Positions 1 through 8,114 of a stretch of 64,000 nucleotides of DNA are shown in pieces. Under the pieces are notes generated by a model that was given only the letters and a program-made list of their open reading frames with translations, had not been told where the DNA came from and ran no database searches. Within the stretch, counting starts at the first letter, position 1. The number at the start of each line of letters is the position of its first letter. This DNA is from Microbispora rosea (GTDB taxonomy: Bacteria > Actinomycetota > Actinomycetes > Streptosporangiales > Streptosporangiaceae): the NCBI RefSeq assembly GCF_900156315.1, contig NZ_FTNI01000003.1, forward strand, positions 310,001 through 374,000, read 5' to 3'. The position numbers and the translations under genes were made by a program.

Positions 1-402
1 GCCGAGGACCTCGGGGTCCTGCTCACGATGTCCGGCGCCTCCGCCGACCGCGAGCGGGCCATCGGCAGCCTCGACCAGGCGCACGACGGCTACCAGCAGA
101 TCGGCGCCCTCCGGGACGCGGCCCGCGCGCGGGCGCGCCTGCGCGCACTGGGCGTCCGGCGCCGTCACTGGGCCCGGTCGCACCAGCGGGAGTTCGGCTG
201 GGACAGCCTCACCGACACTGAACGCGCGGTGGCCAAGCTGATCGCCCAGGGATTGACCAATCGTCAGGCCGCCGCACGGATGTTCCTGTCCCCGCACACG
301 GTCTCGGCCCATCTTCGCCGGATCTTCACCAAGCTCGACATCGCGTCCCGGGCCGAACTCGCCCGCATCTTCGCCGAAGAGCGCCCGGACCGGGAGGCGT
401 AA
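1..402 (+). CDS. LuxR-family transcriptional regulator, C-terminal part (5' truncated by window)
   Basis: The reading frame is open to the first base of the window, so only the last ~133 residues are seen and the true start lies outside. Residues near the end form a LuxR-type helix-turn-helix: a LTDTERAVAKLIAQGLTN stretch, then RQAAARMFLSPHTVSAHLRRIF and KLDI. This is the GerE/LuxR DNA-binding signature (TE..V..L...G.SN..IA..L..S..TV..H...I..KL). The preceding residues (helical, Ala/Arg-rich, a YQQIGA segment) look like the end of a TPR or ATPase-type regulatory region, as in LAL-type activators, but too little is present to decide. The target is unknown. Confidence 0.85.
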   Translation, partial: AEDLGVLLTMSGASADRERAIGSLDQAHDGYQQIGALRDAARARARLRALGVRRRHWARSHQREFGWDSLTDTERAVAKLIAQGLTNRQAAARMFLSPHTVSAHLRRIFTKLDIASRAELARIFAEERPDREA

Positions 403-439
403 CCGGCTGCCGGGTGAAGGGCTGGAGTAGGGTCGCCGG

Positions 440-1168
440 GTGCCTGACCCGATCTTCGCCCACCCTCGCCTGGCCGCCGTTTACGACGCCTTCGACGGAG
501 ACCGCGACGACCTAGGCGCCTATCTCGCCATCGCCGGCGAACTGGGCGCGGACCGCGTGCTCGACGTCGGCTGCGGAACGGGATCTCTGGCGGTTCTGCT
601 CGCGGACAGCGGACGCACGGTCATGGGCGTCGATCCCGCCGAGGCGTCGCTGCGGATCGCCAGATCGAAGGATCGGGCCGGAAGGATCACCTGGATCCAC
701 GGCGACGCCACCGGGGTCCCGGCGTTCGGCGCCGATCTCGCCGTGATGACGGGGAACGTGGCGCAGGTCTTCCTCACCGACGACGACTGGTCGCGGACTC
801 TGCGGGGCATCCACGGCGCGCTCCGCCCGCGGGGCCATCTCGTGTTCGAGACCAGGCGCCCCGGACGCCGGGCGTGGGAGGAGTGGGCTTCCGGCACCGG
901 CCCCGTCGTCCTCGATCTTCCGGAGGCCGGGCTCGTGGAGCAGCGCATCGAGGTCACCGATGTGAGCCTGCCGTTGGTGTCGTTCCGCTACACCTACACC
1001 TTTATGGCGGACGGCGCGGTGGTCACATCGGATTCGACCCTCCGATTCCGCGACCGGGACGAGGTGGAAACGAGCCTGGCCGCGAACGGCTACCGAGTGC
1101 TGGACGTGCGGGAGGCCCCCGACCGCCCGGGTCGTGAGTTCGTGTTCGTCGCGCAGCGTACGACCTGA
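440..1168 (+). CDS. Class I SAM-dependent methyltransferase
   Basis: A 242-residue cytosolic methyltransferase with a GTG start. Motif I is LDVGCGTGSLAVLLA (about residues 35-50), followed by an acidic residue ending strand 2 (MGVDPAE). A GDATGVPAF segment and a GNVAQVF segment fit motifs II-III of the Methyltransf_25/11 fold. The C-terminal ~90 residues form a beta-rich part common in small-molecule methyltransferases of actinomycetes. It lies 37 bp after the LuxR-type gene and could share its transcript. The substrate cannot be told from sequence. Confidence 0.85.
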   Translation: MPDPIFAHPRLAAVYDAFDGDRDDLGAYLAIAGELGADRVLDVGCGTGSLAVLLADSGRTVMGVDPAEASLRIARSKDRAGRITWIHGDATGVPAFGADLAVMTGNVAQVFLTDDDWSRTLRGIHGALRPRGHLVFETRRPGRRAWEEWASGTGPVVLDLPEAGLVEQRIEVTDVSLPLVSFRYTYTFMADGAVVTSDSTLRFRDRDEVETSLAANGYRVLDVREAPDRPGREFVFVAQRTT

Positions 1169-1583
1169 GGCACCACAGAGCCTGCCGATAAAGGGTGGAA
1201 ACGGCCGTTCTTTTCTGCGACAGAAAAACTGAGGATTACTCATTTCCTTGGGCATGCCCGAGGGGGATCTCGGCGAGAGCCGCTGCTCGCGGGCGCCTCC
1301 CATCGGCCGGAAGTGGCCGACTGTGGCCAACCGGGAACTTGCCGTAAGCGGCCTATTTACATCTATTCATTGACCGGTCACCATATGTCCGTGGCCACAC
1401 CCCCTCGCTGATCAGCGCCGGCGCCGAAAAGGGTCAACGAGGTAGTCAACCAATGGAATTCGGCATCCGCTCATATCGGAATGCGAGGAGAGGGCGTCCC
1501 GGACGACGCAATCACCGAAATTCTGGATGGGCGATGTTCCCGAATTCCGTATGGCATAACGCCACACCAGAAGGAATGACACC
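1169..1583. other. Intergenic region upstream of the VWA protein gene
   Basis: No convincing gene. It is visibly less GC-rich than its surroundings around 1340-1390 and 1430-1580, as expected of a promoter region. A 10-bp perfect palindrome, TGACCGGTCA, sits at 1371-1380. An AAGGAA ribosome-binding sequence at 1571-1576 precedes the GTG at 1584. I see no clear -35/-10 pair. Confidence 0.4.
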
Positions 1584-3749
1584 GTGAGAATGACGCGACG
1601 ATTACGGGCCGCCGTGTGCGTGGTGGCGGCCGGTGCGATGCTGGTGGCCGGGGTGGGGACGGCGTACGCCGAGCCCGGGGTCACCCCGGCGGACGTGACG
1701 CTGAACCTGGATCCGGGCGAGTCGAAGACGATCACCAAGACCGTATCCACTCCGGCGATCCCCCCCAAGCCGGATATCGCCTTCCTGATCGACACCACAG
1801 GGAGCATGGGCGGGGTCATCTCGAACGTGCGGACCAACGCGAACACCATCCTGTCCAACGTCGCCGCGGCGCAGCCGGACGCGCAGTTCGCGGTCGCCGA
1901 GTACAAGGACGCGGCGGACTCGCCGCCGTTCCGGGTGGCGCAGAACCTCACCGCCAACCATGCCGACGTCACCAATGGCATCAACTCGCTGGCCGCGGCC
2001 GGCGGAGGCGACTTCCCCGAGGACGGCATCAACGGCCTGTTCCAGGTCGCGTCCGGGGCGGTCGACTTCCGGCCGAACAGCACCCGGATCGTCCTGCTGA
2101 TCGGAGACGCCCCCAGTCACGACCCCAGCAACGGTCATACGCTGGCCAACGCGATCAGCGCCCTGCAGGCGGCCGACATCACCGTGCTCGCCTTCGACCT
2201 GGCCGGGCTGAACTCGAGCGGGCAGGCGACCGCGATCGCCGACGCGACGGATGGACAGCTGTTCTCCGGCCTCAACGCCTCGGAGGTCAGCGACACCATC
2301 CTGGCGGCCCTGCACAACCTGCCGGTCACGGTCACCCACAAGCTCCGCGACTGCGATCCCAGCCTGTCGGTGTCCCTGACCCCGGCCAGCCGAGCGGTGA
2401 CCAGCGGCGACGACGCCACCTTCACCGAGACCGTCTCCGTCGGCGCCGGAGCCGCGCCGGGAAGCACCCTCACCTGCAAGGTGGACTTCCTGCTCAACGA
2501 CGTCCTGTCGCCCGGCTTCACCGAAACGATCACCGAACACGTCCCGAAGGTGACCCCGGCGATCGCCACCACACCCTCGGGCCAGGTGCCCGCGGGCGGA
2601 AACGTCTCGGACACCGCGACACTGTCCGGCGGCTACCACCCGACGGGCACCGTGACGTTCGAACTGTTCGGTCCCGGCGACACCGACTGTGAGACGCCCA
2701 TCGCGACGCGTACCGGGACGGTGTCCGGCGGCGGCACCGCCGCGTCCGGGGACATCCCCGCGGGCGGCGTGGGCACCTACCGGTGGGTGGCCTCCTACAG
2801 CGGCGACGACGCCAACAACCCGGTCACCTCCGAATGCGGCGAGGAGGAGGTCGAGGTCGTCAAGGCCACCCCGGGCATCGCCACCACGCCATCGGGGTCC
2901 GTGCCGGCCGGCGGCGCCGTGTCCGACACCGCCACCGTCTCGGGCGGGTTCCACCCCACCGGCACCGTCGAGTTCCAGCTGTACGCCCCCGGCGACACCG
3001 ACTGCGCGACGCCGATCGCCACCCGCACCGAGGAGCTGTCCGGCGGCGGCACCGCCGCGTCCGGCGACGTGACCATCGGCGCGGCCGGCACCTACCGGTG
3101 GACCGCCACCTACAGCGGCGACGACGACAACAACTCCGTCACCTCTCCGTGCAGCGACGAGCAGGTCGACGTCACACCGCAGCGGCTGACCGGACGGGCC
3201 TACGGCCTGACCGCCAGCGCCTCCCTGGCCGGCCTGCAACTGGTCAACATCGCACGCACCCCCGACACCGGCCCCGTCTCCACCACGTCGACCGGCAGCA
3301 CCTCGGTGCCCTGCACCGCCACCCTCAGCGGGTTGATCAGCGCGCACGCCCTGTGCGCCAAGGTCGTCACCACCGAGTTCCCCGGCAAATCCGAGGCCAC
3401 CGCCTCCATCGACGACACCACCATCGGGATCACCGGCATCCCGGTGATCAGCCTCAAGACCATCAAGTCCGGCTCCACCACCACCTGCGCCGGATCCACC
3501 GGGACGACCACCATCGCCTCACTCAAGGTCGGCAACACGGTGGTCATCGCGGCCCCCACCAATGTCCAGCCCAACACCACGGTCAACGTCGGCGTCGTCA
3601 AGCTCGTCCTCAACGAGCAGATTCCCTTCACCACCCCCGACAAGGGCCTGACCGTCAACGCGGTCCACGTCACCGTCAACGCCCTCGGCCTGGCCAAGAC
3701 CGACGTCGTCCTGGCCTCCGCGGAAAGCGACATCGGCAACTGCCCATGA
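1584..3749 (+). CDS. Secreted von Willebrand factor A / Ig-like repeat protein
   Basis: A 721-residue exported protein. Residues 1-29 are a Sec signal peptide (MTRR charged start, hydrophobic core, cleavage after AYA). A VWA domain spans about residues 62-250 with a MIDAS start DTTGS (D70, T72, S74), the usual metal-dependent adhesion motif. Two tandem 105-residue Ig-like (Big_3/FN-type) repeats follow at about 324-533, each with two Cys. The C-terminal ~190 residues (GRAYGLTASASL...) resemble the choice-of-anchor P domain of secreted actinobacterial proteins. No LPXTG or C-terminal membrane helix is visible, so it is secreted or held non-covalently. Start chosen: GTG with AAGGAA 7 bp upstream. 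Likely an adhesion or envelope-surface protein; ligand unknown. Confidence 0.8.
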   Translation: MRMTRRLRAAVCVVAAGAMLVAGVGTAYAEPGVTPADVTLNLDPGESKTITKTVSTPAIPPKPDIAFLIDTTGSMGGVISNVRTNANTILSNVAAAQPDAQFAVAEYKDAADSPPFRVAQNLTANHADVTNGINSLAAAGGGDFPEDGINGLFQVASGAVDFRPNSTRIVLLIGDAPSHDPSNGHTLANAISALQAADITVLAFDLAGLNSSGQATAIADATDGQLFSGLNASEVSDTILAALHNLPVTVTHKLRDCDPSLSVSLTPASRAVTSGDDATFTETVSVGAGAAPGSTLTCKVDFLLNDVLSPGFTETITEHVPKVTPAIATTPSGQVPAGGNVSDTATLSGGYHPTGTVTFELFGPGDTDCETPIATRTGTVSGGGTAASGDIPAGGVGTYRWVASYSGDDANNPVTSECGEEEVEVVKATPGIATTPSGSVPAGGAVSDTATVSGGFHPTGTVEFQLYAPGDTDCATPIATRTEELSGGGTAASGDVTIGAAGTYRWTATYSGDDDNNSVTSPCSDEQVDVTPQRLTGRAYGLTASASLAGLQLVNIARTPDTGPVSTTSTGSTSVPCTATLSGLISAHALCAKVVTTEFPGKSEATASIDDTTIGITGIPVISLKTIKSGSTTTCAGSTGTTTIASLKVGNTVVIAAPTNVQPNTTVNVGVVKLVLNEQIPFTTPDKGLTVNAVHVTVNALGLAKTDVVLASAESDIGNCP
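2553..3180 (+). repeat. Two tandem 315-bp coding repeats (Ig-like domains)
   Basis: Two copies, 315 bp (105 codons) apart, beginning at 2553 and 2868. They encode near-identical Ig-like domains: shared ATTPSG, VSDTAT, HPTGTV, PGDTDC, SGGGTAASGD, TYRW and YSGDD segments. This is recent domain duplication within the VWA protein. Confidence 0.85.
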
Positions 3750-3779
3750 CCCGACCCGGCTGAACCGGCCAACCCCCGA

Positions 3780-3809
3780 GGCCGGGCGGACACCGTAGTC
3801 CGCCCGGCC
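3780..3809. terminator. Bidirectional terminator between convergent genes
   Basis: A perfect 12-bp stem (GGCCGGGCGGAC / GTCCGCCCGGCC) with a 6-nt ACCGTA loop. It sits between the stop of the VWA gene (plus) and the stop of the CitE-like gene (minus), so it can end both transcripts. No long T tract, as is usual in high-GC actinomycetes. Confidence 0.85.
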
Positions 3810-3828
3810 GCGGCGGTCTCGGCGGCGC

Positions 3829-4653
3829 TCAGTGGTCGCCGGCGTCGGTGAGGAGGCGGCGGGCCTGGCGGACGACGGCCTCGTCGACGAAGCGGCCGTC
3901 GGCGAGGGCCACCGCGCCCTGGTCGGCGGCGGAGACGACCTCCAGGGCGGCCTCGATCTCCTCCCTGGTCGGCCGGTACGCCGCCGCGATCACCGGAAGC
4001 TGGATGGGGTGGATGGCCGCCCGGCCCCGGAAGCCCATGGCCCGGCCCACTGCGCAGGAGGCGGCCAGGCCGTCGAGGTCGCGGACGTTCGCGTACACGG
4101 ACTGGGCCGGGGCCGGCAGCCCCGCCGCCCGGGCCGCCACCACGATGCGGGAGCGCGCCCAGGCCAGGCCCGCCTCGTCGGTCACGCCGAGGTCGGCGCG
4201 CAGATCGGCCTCGCCCAGACCGATCCCGGCGACGGCCGGCGAGGCGGTGGCGATCTCGAAGGCGCGCTCCAGCCCGATGGCGGACTCGATGATCAGGCGC
4301 AGCGGCACGCCCGGCACCGCGTCGGCGATCCAGCGGACCTCGTCGGCCGACTCCACCTTGGGGACGCGCACGCCGCCGCCGCCGTGCAGCAGCGCTCCGA
4401 GCGCGTGCAGGTCGGCCTGGCCGTCCGGCGTGCGGACGTCGTTGACGCGGACCTCCACCCGCGGCTGCGGCGTGGCCAGCAGGGCGACGACCCCGGCCCG
4501 GGCGACACCCTTGTTCTCCGGGGCGACCGCGTCCTCCAGGTCCACGATCACCATGTCCGCCTCGCCCCCGAGGGCCTTGCCGATCCGGTCCGGGCGGTCG
4601 GCGGGCACGTACAACCACGTCAGGGGGACGGCAGAAGGACCGGAAGAAGGCAT
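3829..4653 (-). CDS. CitE-like HpcH/HpaI aldolase / citrate lyase beta-family protein
   Basis: A 274-residue TIM-barrel enzyme of the HpcH/HpaI-CitE family, which cleaves or forms C-C bonds in CoA esters such as malyl-, citramalyl- or citryl-CoA in a Mg-dependent way. Visible family motifs: LYVPADRPDRIGKAL at the N-terminus, VDLEDAVAPENK, the VRVND strand, VPKVESADEV, an IIESAIGLERA segment holding the metal-ligand Glu, and GLGEADLRADLG holding the Asp. Length is normal for stand-alone CitE-like proteins. It is the last gene of a long minus-strand operon, with one base between the preceding stop and this ATG. Pairing with a CoA-transferase suggests it acts on a CoA thioester made by that enzyme; the substrate is inference. 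Confidence 0.85.
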   Translation of the reverse strand: MPSSGPSAVPLTWLYVPADRPDRIGKALGGEADMVIVDLEDAVAPENKGVARAGVVALLATPQPRVEVRVNDVRTPDGQADLHALGALLHGGGGVRVPKVESADEVRWIADAVPGVPLRLIIESAIGLERAFEIATASPAVAGIGLGEADLRADLGVTDEAGLAWARSRIVVAARAAGLPAPAQSVYANVRDLDGLAASCAVGRAMGFRGRAAIHPIQLPVIAAAYRPTREEIEAALEVVSAADQGAVALADGRFVDEAVVRQARRLLTDAGDH

Positions 4654-4654
4654 G

Positions 4655-5818
4655 TCACACCACTCCTTTGGCCCTCAGGGCCTCGATCTGCGCGCCGGTC
4701 AGGCCGAGGCCGCGCAGGATCTCGCCGGTGTCGGCGCCGTGCGGACGGCCGGTCCACCGGATCCGTCCCGGGGTCTCCGACAGCCGGAACATCACGTTCT
4801 GCATCCGCAGCGGGCCCAGCTCGGGGTCCTCCACGGTGGTCACCGCGTCGAGCGCCGTCAGCTGCGGGTCGGCCAGCACGTCGCGCACGTCGTAGATCGG
4901 CGCGACGGCGGCCTCCGCCTCCTCGAACGCCCGCAGCACCTCCTCCCGGGTGCGTTCGCCGACCCACGCCGCCACGGCCGCGTCGAGCTCGTCGACGTGC
5001 GCCACCCGGCCCGCGCCGGTGGCGAACCACGGCTCGTCCACCAGGTCGGGCCGTCCGACCAGGCGCATCACGCGTTCCGCGATGCTCTGCGCCGAGGTGG
5101 AGACCGCGACCCAGGAGCCGTCGCGGCAGCGGTAGGTGTTGCGCGGCGCGTTGTTGACCGAACGGTTGCCGGTGCGCGCGGGCACGACGCCGAGCCGGTC
5201 GTAGATGGTCGGCTGGGCGCCGAGCACGGTCAGGATCGGCTCGATGATCGACAGGTCGACGACCTGCCCGCGCCCCGAGCGCAGGGCCGTCATCACGGCG
5301 AACGCCGTGGCGAGTGCGCAGATGCCGTCCGCGAGCCCGAACGGCGGCAGCGTGGGCGGCCCGTCCGGCTCCCCCGTCATCGCGGCGAACCCGCTCATCG
5401 CCTCGGCGAGCGTGCCGAAGCCGGGCCGCCTGGCGTACGGGCCGAACTGGCCGAAGCCGGTGACCCGGGCGAGGACCAGGTCGGGGTTGACCTCGCTGAG
5501 CCGGTCCCAGGACAGGTTCCAGCGCTCCAGCGTGCCGGGGCGGAAGTTCTCGATGAGCACGTCGGCGTCCTCGACGAGCCGGACCATCAGGTCCTGGCCC
5601 TCCTCGGTGGACAGGTCGAGCGTCATCGTCCGCTTGTTGCGGCCGAGCATCTTCCACCACAGCCCGTCGGGCCCGTGCCCGCGCGAGGGGTCCGGCCTGC
5701 GCGGGTGCTCCACCTTGACGACGTCCGCGCCGTAGTCGCCGAGCAGCATCGCCGCGGTAGGCCCGGCGAACAGCGTCGCGGCGTCGATCACCCGTACGCC
5801 GTCGAGCGGCCCGTTCAC
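4655..5818 (-). CDS. CaiB/BaiF family (class III) CoA-transferase
   Basis: A 387-residue class III CoA-transferase, which moves CoA between a donor thioester and an organic acid through a covalent Asp-acyl intermediate. Recognisable: GPLDGVRVIDAATLFAGPTAAMLLGDYGADVVKVE at the N-terminus (family hallmark), NKRTMTLDLSTEEG, DVLIENFRPG, and the FGLADGICALATAFAVMTAL region, where the Asp is the expected nucleophile. The GTG start at 5818 overlaps the TGA of the kinase gene (GTGA), so translation is likely coupled. Together with the CitE-like gene it forms an activate-then-cleave module for a carboxylic acid. Acid and donor are unknown. Confidence 0.88.
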   Translation of the reverse strand: MNGPLDGVRVIDAATLFAGPTAAMLLGDYGADVVKVEHPRRPDPSRGHGPDGLWWKMLGRNKRTMTLDLSTEEGQDLMVRLVEDADVLIENFRPGTLERWNLSWDRLSEVNPDLVLARVTGFGQFGPYARRPGFGTLAEAMSGFAAMTGEPDGPPTLPPFGLADGICALATAFAVMTALRSGRGQVVDLSIIEPILTVLGAQPTIYDRLGVVPARTGNRSVNNAPRNTYRCRDGSWVAVSTSAQSIAERVMRLVGRPDLVDEPWFATGAGRVAHVDELDAAVAAWVGERTREEVLRAFEEAEAAVAPIYDVRDVLADPQLTALDAVTTVEDPELGPLRMQNVMFRLSETPGRIRWTGRPHGADTGEILRGLGLTGAQIEALRAKGVV

Positions 5819-6756
5819 AGGTCCTCCATCAGGCGGTCGATCTCGTGGCGGTGCGGCATGGAGGTGCTGGCGCCCTCCCGCTGCACGGAAAGCGCCGCCG
5901 CGGCGGAGGCGAAGCGCAGCGCCCGCGCCGGGGCGGCCCCCTCGGTCCTGGCCACGGCCAGCGCTCCCGCGAAGGTGTCCCCGGCCGCCGTGGTGTCCAC
6001 CGCACGCACCGGTACGGCGGGCTCGTGCAGGCGAGTGCCGTCGCGCGAGCCGTACAGCGCCCCCCGGACGCCCAGGGTGACGACGGCCTCGGGGACGAGG
6101 TCGAGCAGCGCCTCCAGCGCGTCCCCTGGGTCGTCGCGGCCGGTGAGGGCCGCCGCCTCGTGCTCGTTGGGCACGATGAGGTCGACGGCCTCCAGCAGTT
6201 CGGCCGGCAGCGGCGCCGCCGGGGCCGGGGTCAGGATCACCTCCGCACGGGACACCGCGGCACGGGGCACCGCGGCATGGGGCACCGCGGCACGGGGCAC
6301 CGCGGCACGGGATATCCGGGCCGCGGCGACCACGGCGTCCATGGGTAGCTCCAGTTGCAGCAGCAGGGCGCCGGACCGGGCGATGACCTCCGCGTCCCGC
6401 CCGGCGGGTCCGGTGACCGTGCCGTTCGCGCCGGGCACCACGATGATCGAGTTGTCGCCGCCGTCCTGCACGACGATGTGGGCGACGCCCGACGGGCCGG
6501 GCACGACCCGCAGCCCGGCGGTGTCCACGCCCGCCTCGGCGAGCGCGGCCCGCAGTCCCGGCCCGAACGCGTCGTCCCCGACGGCTCCGAGGAAGGCCAC
6601 GTCGGCTCCCGCACGGGCCGCGGCGATCGCCTGGTTGGCCCCCTTGCCTCCGGGAATCGTGCGGAACTCCCGGCCCGTGATGGTCTCCCCCGGCTTTGGG
6701 GCCTCGGCGACGTACGCCACCAGGTCCATGTTGGCGCTGCCGAACACCGAGATCAT
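5815..6756 (-). CDS. rbsK: Ribokinase-like PfkB family sugar kinase
   Basis: A 313-residue kinase expected to phosphorylate ribose (or a related free sugar or nucleoside) at O5 with ATP. Ribokinase motifs: GSANMDLVAYV, the PGGKGANQA sugar-binding loop near residues 39-48, VPNEHEA, and the DTTAAGDTFAGAL anion-hole/catalytic Asp signature near residue 250. A five-residue repeat rich in AAVPR (from 6310 to 6251) is inserted before the VILTPAPA strand where normal ribokinases have none. It lies on the surface side of the core strand and probably does not destroy activity. ATG overlaps the preceding TGA (ATGA). Position after four ADP-ribosylglycohydrolase genes supports ribose as substrate; this is inference. 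Confidence 0.85.
   Translation of the reverse strand: MISVFGSANMDLVAYVAEAPKPGETITGREFRTIPGGKGANQAIAAARAGADVAFLGAVGDDAFGPGLRAALAEAGVDTAGLRVVPGPSGVAHIVVQDGGDNSIIVVPGANGTVTGPAGRDAEVIARSGALLLQLELPMDAVVAAARISRAAVPRAAVPHAAVPRAAVSRAEVILTPAPAAPLPAELLEAVDLIVPNEHEAAALTGRDDPGDALEALLDLVPEAVVTLGVRGALYGSRDGTRLHEPAVPVRAVDTTAAGDTFAGALAVARTEGAAPARALRFASAAAALSVQREGASTSMPHRHEIDRLMEDL
6251..6310 (-). repeat. 15-bp in-frame tandem repeat, 4 copies, in the kinase gene
   Basis: Four consecutive 15-bp units (plus-strand form GGCACCGCGGCACGG with one or two changes) at 6251, 6266, 6281 and 6296. Being a multiple of three, it adds five-residue AAVPR-type units without breaking the frame. Confidence 0.9.
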
Positions 6757-8114
6757 CGCCGGTCCCCCTCACTGAGCGCGAGCGTGCGGGCGGCGAGCGA
6801 CTCGATGGAGACGCCGTCGAAGCCGGGCAGGCTGCTGGCCAGCCGGTCCCGGGTCGTCCACCGCTCGGGGACGCCGCCCGCCAGCGCCCCGGCGATCGAC
6901 CCGGCCGTGGCGGCGGCCGAGTCGGTGTCCCAGCCTCCGGCCACGGCCGTGCCGACGGTCGCCGCGAAGTCCCCGGCGCCGTGGACGAGGGCCGCCGCCA
7001 GCAGCGCCGCGTTGTTGACCGTGTGCACCCAGTGCAGCTGTCCGTGCCGCGCGTACAGCCGGTCGGCGACCCGCTCGAAGTCCCGCTCCGCCGCGGCGTC
7101 CGCGACGGCCTGCCGTACGGCGTCGGCCAGGCGCGAGCCGGGCGGCACGACCGAGAGCCCGGCCTCGATCACCTCGTCCACGTCCCCGGCCACGAGCGCC
7201 TGCGCGCACATGGCGGCGGCGAACATCGCGCCGTAGATCCCGTTGGCCGTGTGGCTGAGCCGGGCGTCCCGCCATGCCCAGGCCGCGGCCGTCGCCGGGT
7301 CGCCCGGATTGGCCCAGCCGTACACGTCGGCCCTGATCAGCGCGCCGATCCACTCGCGGAACGGGTTCCGGTGGACGGCGGTCGCGGGAGGTTCGAGCCC
7401 CGCGAGCATGTTGCGGTAGGCCGCCCGCTCGGCGGTGAAGACCCGCCCGGCGGGCAGCGCGTCGAGCCAGGTCCGCGCCACGTCCTCGGTCGTGAAGTCC
7501 CGTCCGTGCCGTTCGAGCACGGTGAGCGCGAGCAGCGCGTAGTTGAGGTCGTCGTCCTCGGGCACGCCGTCGATGTTTTCGGCGAGGCTGGTGGCCGCGC
7601 TGCGGCGGTTCCACGGCCACCGCTCCGCGATCTCCCGCGGCAGCCCCTTCGCGGTGAACCAGCCGCGGATCGGCCAGTTGCCGGTCGCCTCGGCGATGGC
7701 CCTGATCCCCTCGCGGGGGATCTTCTCCACCGGCTTGCCCAGGAGGCAGCCGGCCGCCCGGCCCCACCACGCCCCGCGTACGCGGGCGGGCTCCGGACGG
7801 ACCTGCCGGGCCCGGGCGCGGGAGGCGGGCCAGCCGGGGCAGCTCGCGACGATCTCGTCGAGCTCCGACGGCTCGGGCAGCGGCGAGGGGATCGCCGCGA
7901 GTTCGTCGAGCAGCTCCCCGGCCAGGGTGCGCAGCCCCTCGGGGGCGGGCCCCGGGGAGGCGCCCGCCCGGGGCGGCGCGTCGTGTCCGCCGGCGGCGTG
8001 CCAGCGGCCGGCGACGGCCGCCACCTCCGGGAGCGTTCCCCGGCCGTCCTCGGCCGCCTGCCGCAGCTCGTGGCCGACGAGGTCCTCCGGCTGCACCCAC
8101 GTCAGCCGGATCAT
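6753..8114 (-). CDS. ADP-ribosylglycohydrolase (DraG/ARH) family protein, copy A, with N-terminal extension
   Basis: A 453-residue member of PF03747, whose characterised members hydrolyse ADP-ribosyl-protein or ribosyl bonds using a binuclear Mg/Mn site. After a ~110-residue extension of no recognised domain come RGAWWGRAAGCLLGKPVE, the metal motif in the form EDDDLNYALL (about residue 184, where TDDT is usual) and WDTDSAAATAGSIAGAL near the C-terminus (GxDTDS metal-binding signature). The Asp ligands are therefore kept, but the TDD motif is altered, suggesting a shifted substrate. No signal peptide; cytosolic. ATG start overlaps the TGA of copy B. The extension and altered motif distinguish it from the other three copies. 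Confidence 0.85.
   Translation of the reverse strand: MIRLTWVQPEDLVGHELRQAAEDGRGTLPEVAAVAGRWHAAGGHDAPPRAGASPGPAPEGLRTLAGELLDELAAIPSPLPEPSELDEIVASCPGWPASRARARQVRPEPARVRGAWWGRAAGCLLGKPVEKIPREGIRAIAEATGNWPIRGWFTAKGLPREIAERWPWNRRSAATSLAENIDGVPEDDDLNYALLALTVLERHGRDFTTEDVARTWLDALPAGRVFTAERAAYRNMLAGLEPPATAVHRNPFREWIGALIRADVYGWANPGDPATAAAWAWRDARLSHTANGIYGAMFAAAMCAQALVAGDVDEVIEAGLSVVPPGSRLADAVRQAVADAAAERDFERVADRLYARHGQLHWVHTVNNAALLAAALVHGAGDFAATVGTAVAGGWDTDSAAATAGSIAGALAGGVPERWTTRDRLASSLPGFDGVSIESLAARTLALSEGDRR

Noticed and set aside
1412-2083. Minus-strand frame of 223 codons over the VWA gene start
   Set aside because: Opposite a signal-peptide and VWA-coding frame with a good ribosome-binding site; no domain in the antisense product.
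3848-6775. Very long plus-strand open frame opposite the CitE, CoA-transferase and kinase genes
   Set aside because: Arg/Ala/Pro-rich translation without any domain; it mirrors three clear genes and results from the lack of stops in high-GC antisense frames.
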